Origin: JAYZQT01 sp036136335
GTDB taxonomy: Bacteria; Pseudomonadota; Alphaproteobacteria; MPNO01; UBA830
Assembly (NCBI GenBank): GCA_036136335.1
Contig: JAYZQT010000056.1
Coordinates: forward strand, 62,001-126,000
Direction of reading: 5' to 3'
DNA length: 64,000 nucleotides
The notes under the pieces were generated by a model. That model was not told the DNA's origin. It saw nothing but the letters and a program-made list of their open reading frames with translations, and ran no database searches. The stretch's first letter is position 1. Each line of letters starts with the position of its first letter. Positions 63,207 to 64,000 of this stretch are shown here, piece after piece. A program made the position numbers and the translations under genes.

Positions 63207-63629
63207 TTATTCATCGGCTCTATATCGGCGCCGCCCTCGCTTAAGTGTGCCTCGCCGGACCTTGTCGTCAGCCCGCTGTTTTCGCGCGGCTTTTCCTGGC
63301 CGGGTTGCAACTCGGCGATCCGGAACCGTCGCGGCCTTGGCAATCAGCTTTAACAGCCGGTCGAGTGCTTCTCGTCGGTTTTGATCCTGCGTACGGCGCC
63401 GATTTGCGGTAATAACGATAACACCGTCCTTTGTGATCCGGGACCCGGCCAAAGCCACCAGACGAAGGCGGATGGGTTGTGGTAAAGACGGGGAGTTTCG
63501 CGCATCAAAGCGAAGCTGTACGGCTGAAGCCACCTTGTTCACATTCTGTCCACCAGGTCCTTTTGATCGAATGAATTTTTCTTCGATTTCTTCATCCCTT
63601 ATGGATAGCGTATCGTTTATCTGTATCAT
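63207..63629 (-). CDS. arfB: Alternative ribosome-rescue peptidyl-tRNA hydrolase ArfB
   Basis: A 140-residue YaeJ/ArfB protein, the same length as in E. coli. The catalytic GGQ is at residues 26-28 in RSKGPGGQNVNKVAS, and the long C-terminal tail is Lys/Arg-rich (RPGKAARKQRADDKVRRGTLKRGRRRYR), which enters the empty mRNA channel of stalled ribosomes. It releases nascent peptides from non-stop complexes. Divergent from greB with 29 bases between the start codons. Confidence 0.94.
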   Translation of the reverse strand: MIQINDTLSIRDEEIEEKFIRSKGPGGQNVNKVASAVQLRFDARNSPSLPQPIRLRLVALAGSRITKDGVIVITANRRRTQDQNRREALDRLLKLIAKAATVPDRRVATRPGKAARKQRADDKVRRGTLKRGRRRYRADE

Positions 63630-63658
63630 TTGCGCACTCTAACGCTGAGAGCCGGTCT

Positions 63659-64000
63659 TTGCAGCAGGATCCCAAGAACTATATCACGCCCGAGGGCATA
63701 GCGCGGCTGCGTGCTGAACTCCGGCAGCTACGTCGGGTTGAACGTCCTAGCGTAGTAGAGGTCGCGGCGTGGGCGGCCGGAAATGGAGATCGGTCCGAAA
63801 ATGGTGACTACATATACGGAAAGAAACGCCTCCGCGAGATCGATAGCAGAATTCGACACCTCTTGAAGCGTATGGAAATTGCTCTGGTTGTGCATCCGGA
63901 TCAACGGACTGACCAAAACCGGGTATTCTTTGGTGCCACGGTGACATATGAAGATCAACACGGTGATTTAAGGACTGTGAGAATTGTTGGGATTGATGAG
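63659..64000 (+). CDS. greB: Transcript cleavage factor GreB (5' part, runs off the window)
   Basis: The first 114 residues are readable. PEGIARLRAEL, GDRSENGDYIYGKKRLREIDSRIRHL and VFFGATVTY match the N-terminal coiled coil (acidic tip DxxxNxxY) and the start of the C-terminal domain of GreB; the DRSENGDY spacing distinguishes it from GreA. It stimulates hydrolysis of backtracked RNA by RNA polymerase. The only plausible start is TTG 63659, preceded by gaga; no in-frame ATG or GTG occurs between the upstream arfB start and this point. The gene continues beyond base 64000. Confidence 0.9.
   Translation, partial: MQQDPKNYITPEGIARLRAELRQLRRVERPSVVEVAAWAAGNGDRSENGDYIYGKKRLREIDSRIRHLLKRMEIALVVHPDQRTDQNRVFFGATVTYEDQHGDLRTVRIVGIDE

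Overview
The window is an AT/GC-balanced bacterial chromosome segment (about half G+C by eye) with dense, often overlapping genes (ATGA/GTGA junctions), almost no non-coding DNA, and no tRNA, rRNA, CRISPR, transposase or phage gene. The gene families point to an alphaproteobacterium, probably a marine, Rhodospirillales-like heterotroph: a complete LivHMGF-type ABC importer, many EamA/DMT exporters, CoxLMS-type molybdenum hydroxylases, UbiD, TauD/TfdA and PhyH oxygenases, luciferase-like monooxygenases, and an alphaproteobacterial style Tgt. The taxonomic placement is inference from gene content only.

Layout. 0-7.2 kb: a catabolic/uptake operon with an extradiol-type VOC dioxygenase, an MmgE/PrpD protein, a periplasmic binding protein, a strong hairpin, then livH-livM-livG-livF. 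7.5-12.7 kb: DMT exporter, alpha/beta hydrolase, YgjP-like metallopeptidase, MFS transporter and a luciferase-like monooxygenase. 12.8-19.4 kb: a tRNA-modification locus (small membrane protein, queA, tgt, queG, dusA, then an ArsC-like protein and a YhhQ-type queuosine-precursor transporter). The Tgt has lost three of the four family zinc ligands. 19.4-25.4 kb: a molybdenum hydroxylase cluster of unusual order, large-medium-small-large, with two paralogous large subunits.

25.6-40.7 kb: mixed catabolism: NtaA-type monooxygenase, a C11G10 homopolymer palindrome, class V aminotransferase, a ferredoxin-like protein, alpha/beta hydrolase, then a tight minus-strand operon of Fe(II)/2-oxoglutarate dioxygenase, ferritin-like di-iron protein and reductive-dehalogenase-like cobalamin/Fe-S protein. 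Divergent from it lies an NMT1-like binding protein without signal peptide, a second TauD and a GMC oxidoreductase. A quinone-oxidoreductase-type MDR, a UbiD decarboxylase and a GST follow.

40.7-49.2 kb: three consecutive DMT exporters, a MarR regulator divergent from an HpaB-type flavin monooxygenase, an acyl-CoA synthetase and a Rieske oxygenase; matching ATTTACG/CGTAAAT elements suggest one regulon. 49.3-59.1 kb: fasciclin protein, SfnG-like monooxygenase, dienelactone-hydrolase-like protein, two PhyH and two TauD paralogues, divergent from a MarR-EmrA-EmrB efflux operon across a perfect 18-bp inverted repeat. 59.2-64 kb: a YPECC-motif protein, a DapA-like aldolase, a gentisate-dioxygenase-like bicupin with its MarR regulator, ArfB, and the 5' part of greB running off the end.

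Taken together the window encodes an accessory oxygenative catabolic repertoire (at least fourteen oxygenases/hydroxylases) interrupted by a conserved queuosine locus. The substrates cannot be read from the sequence.
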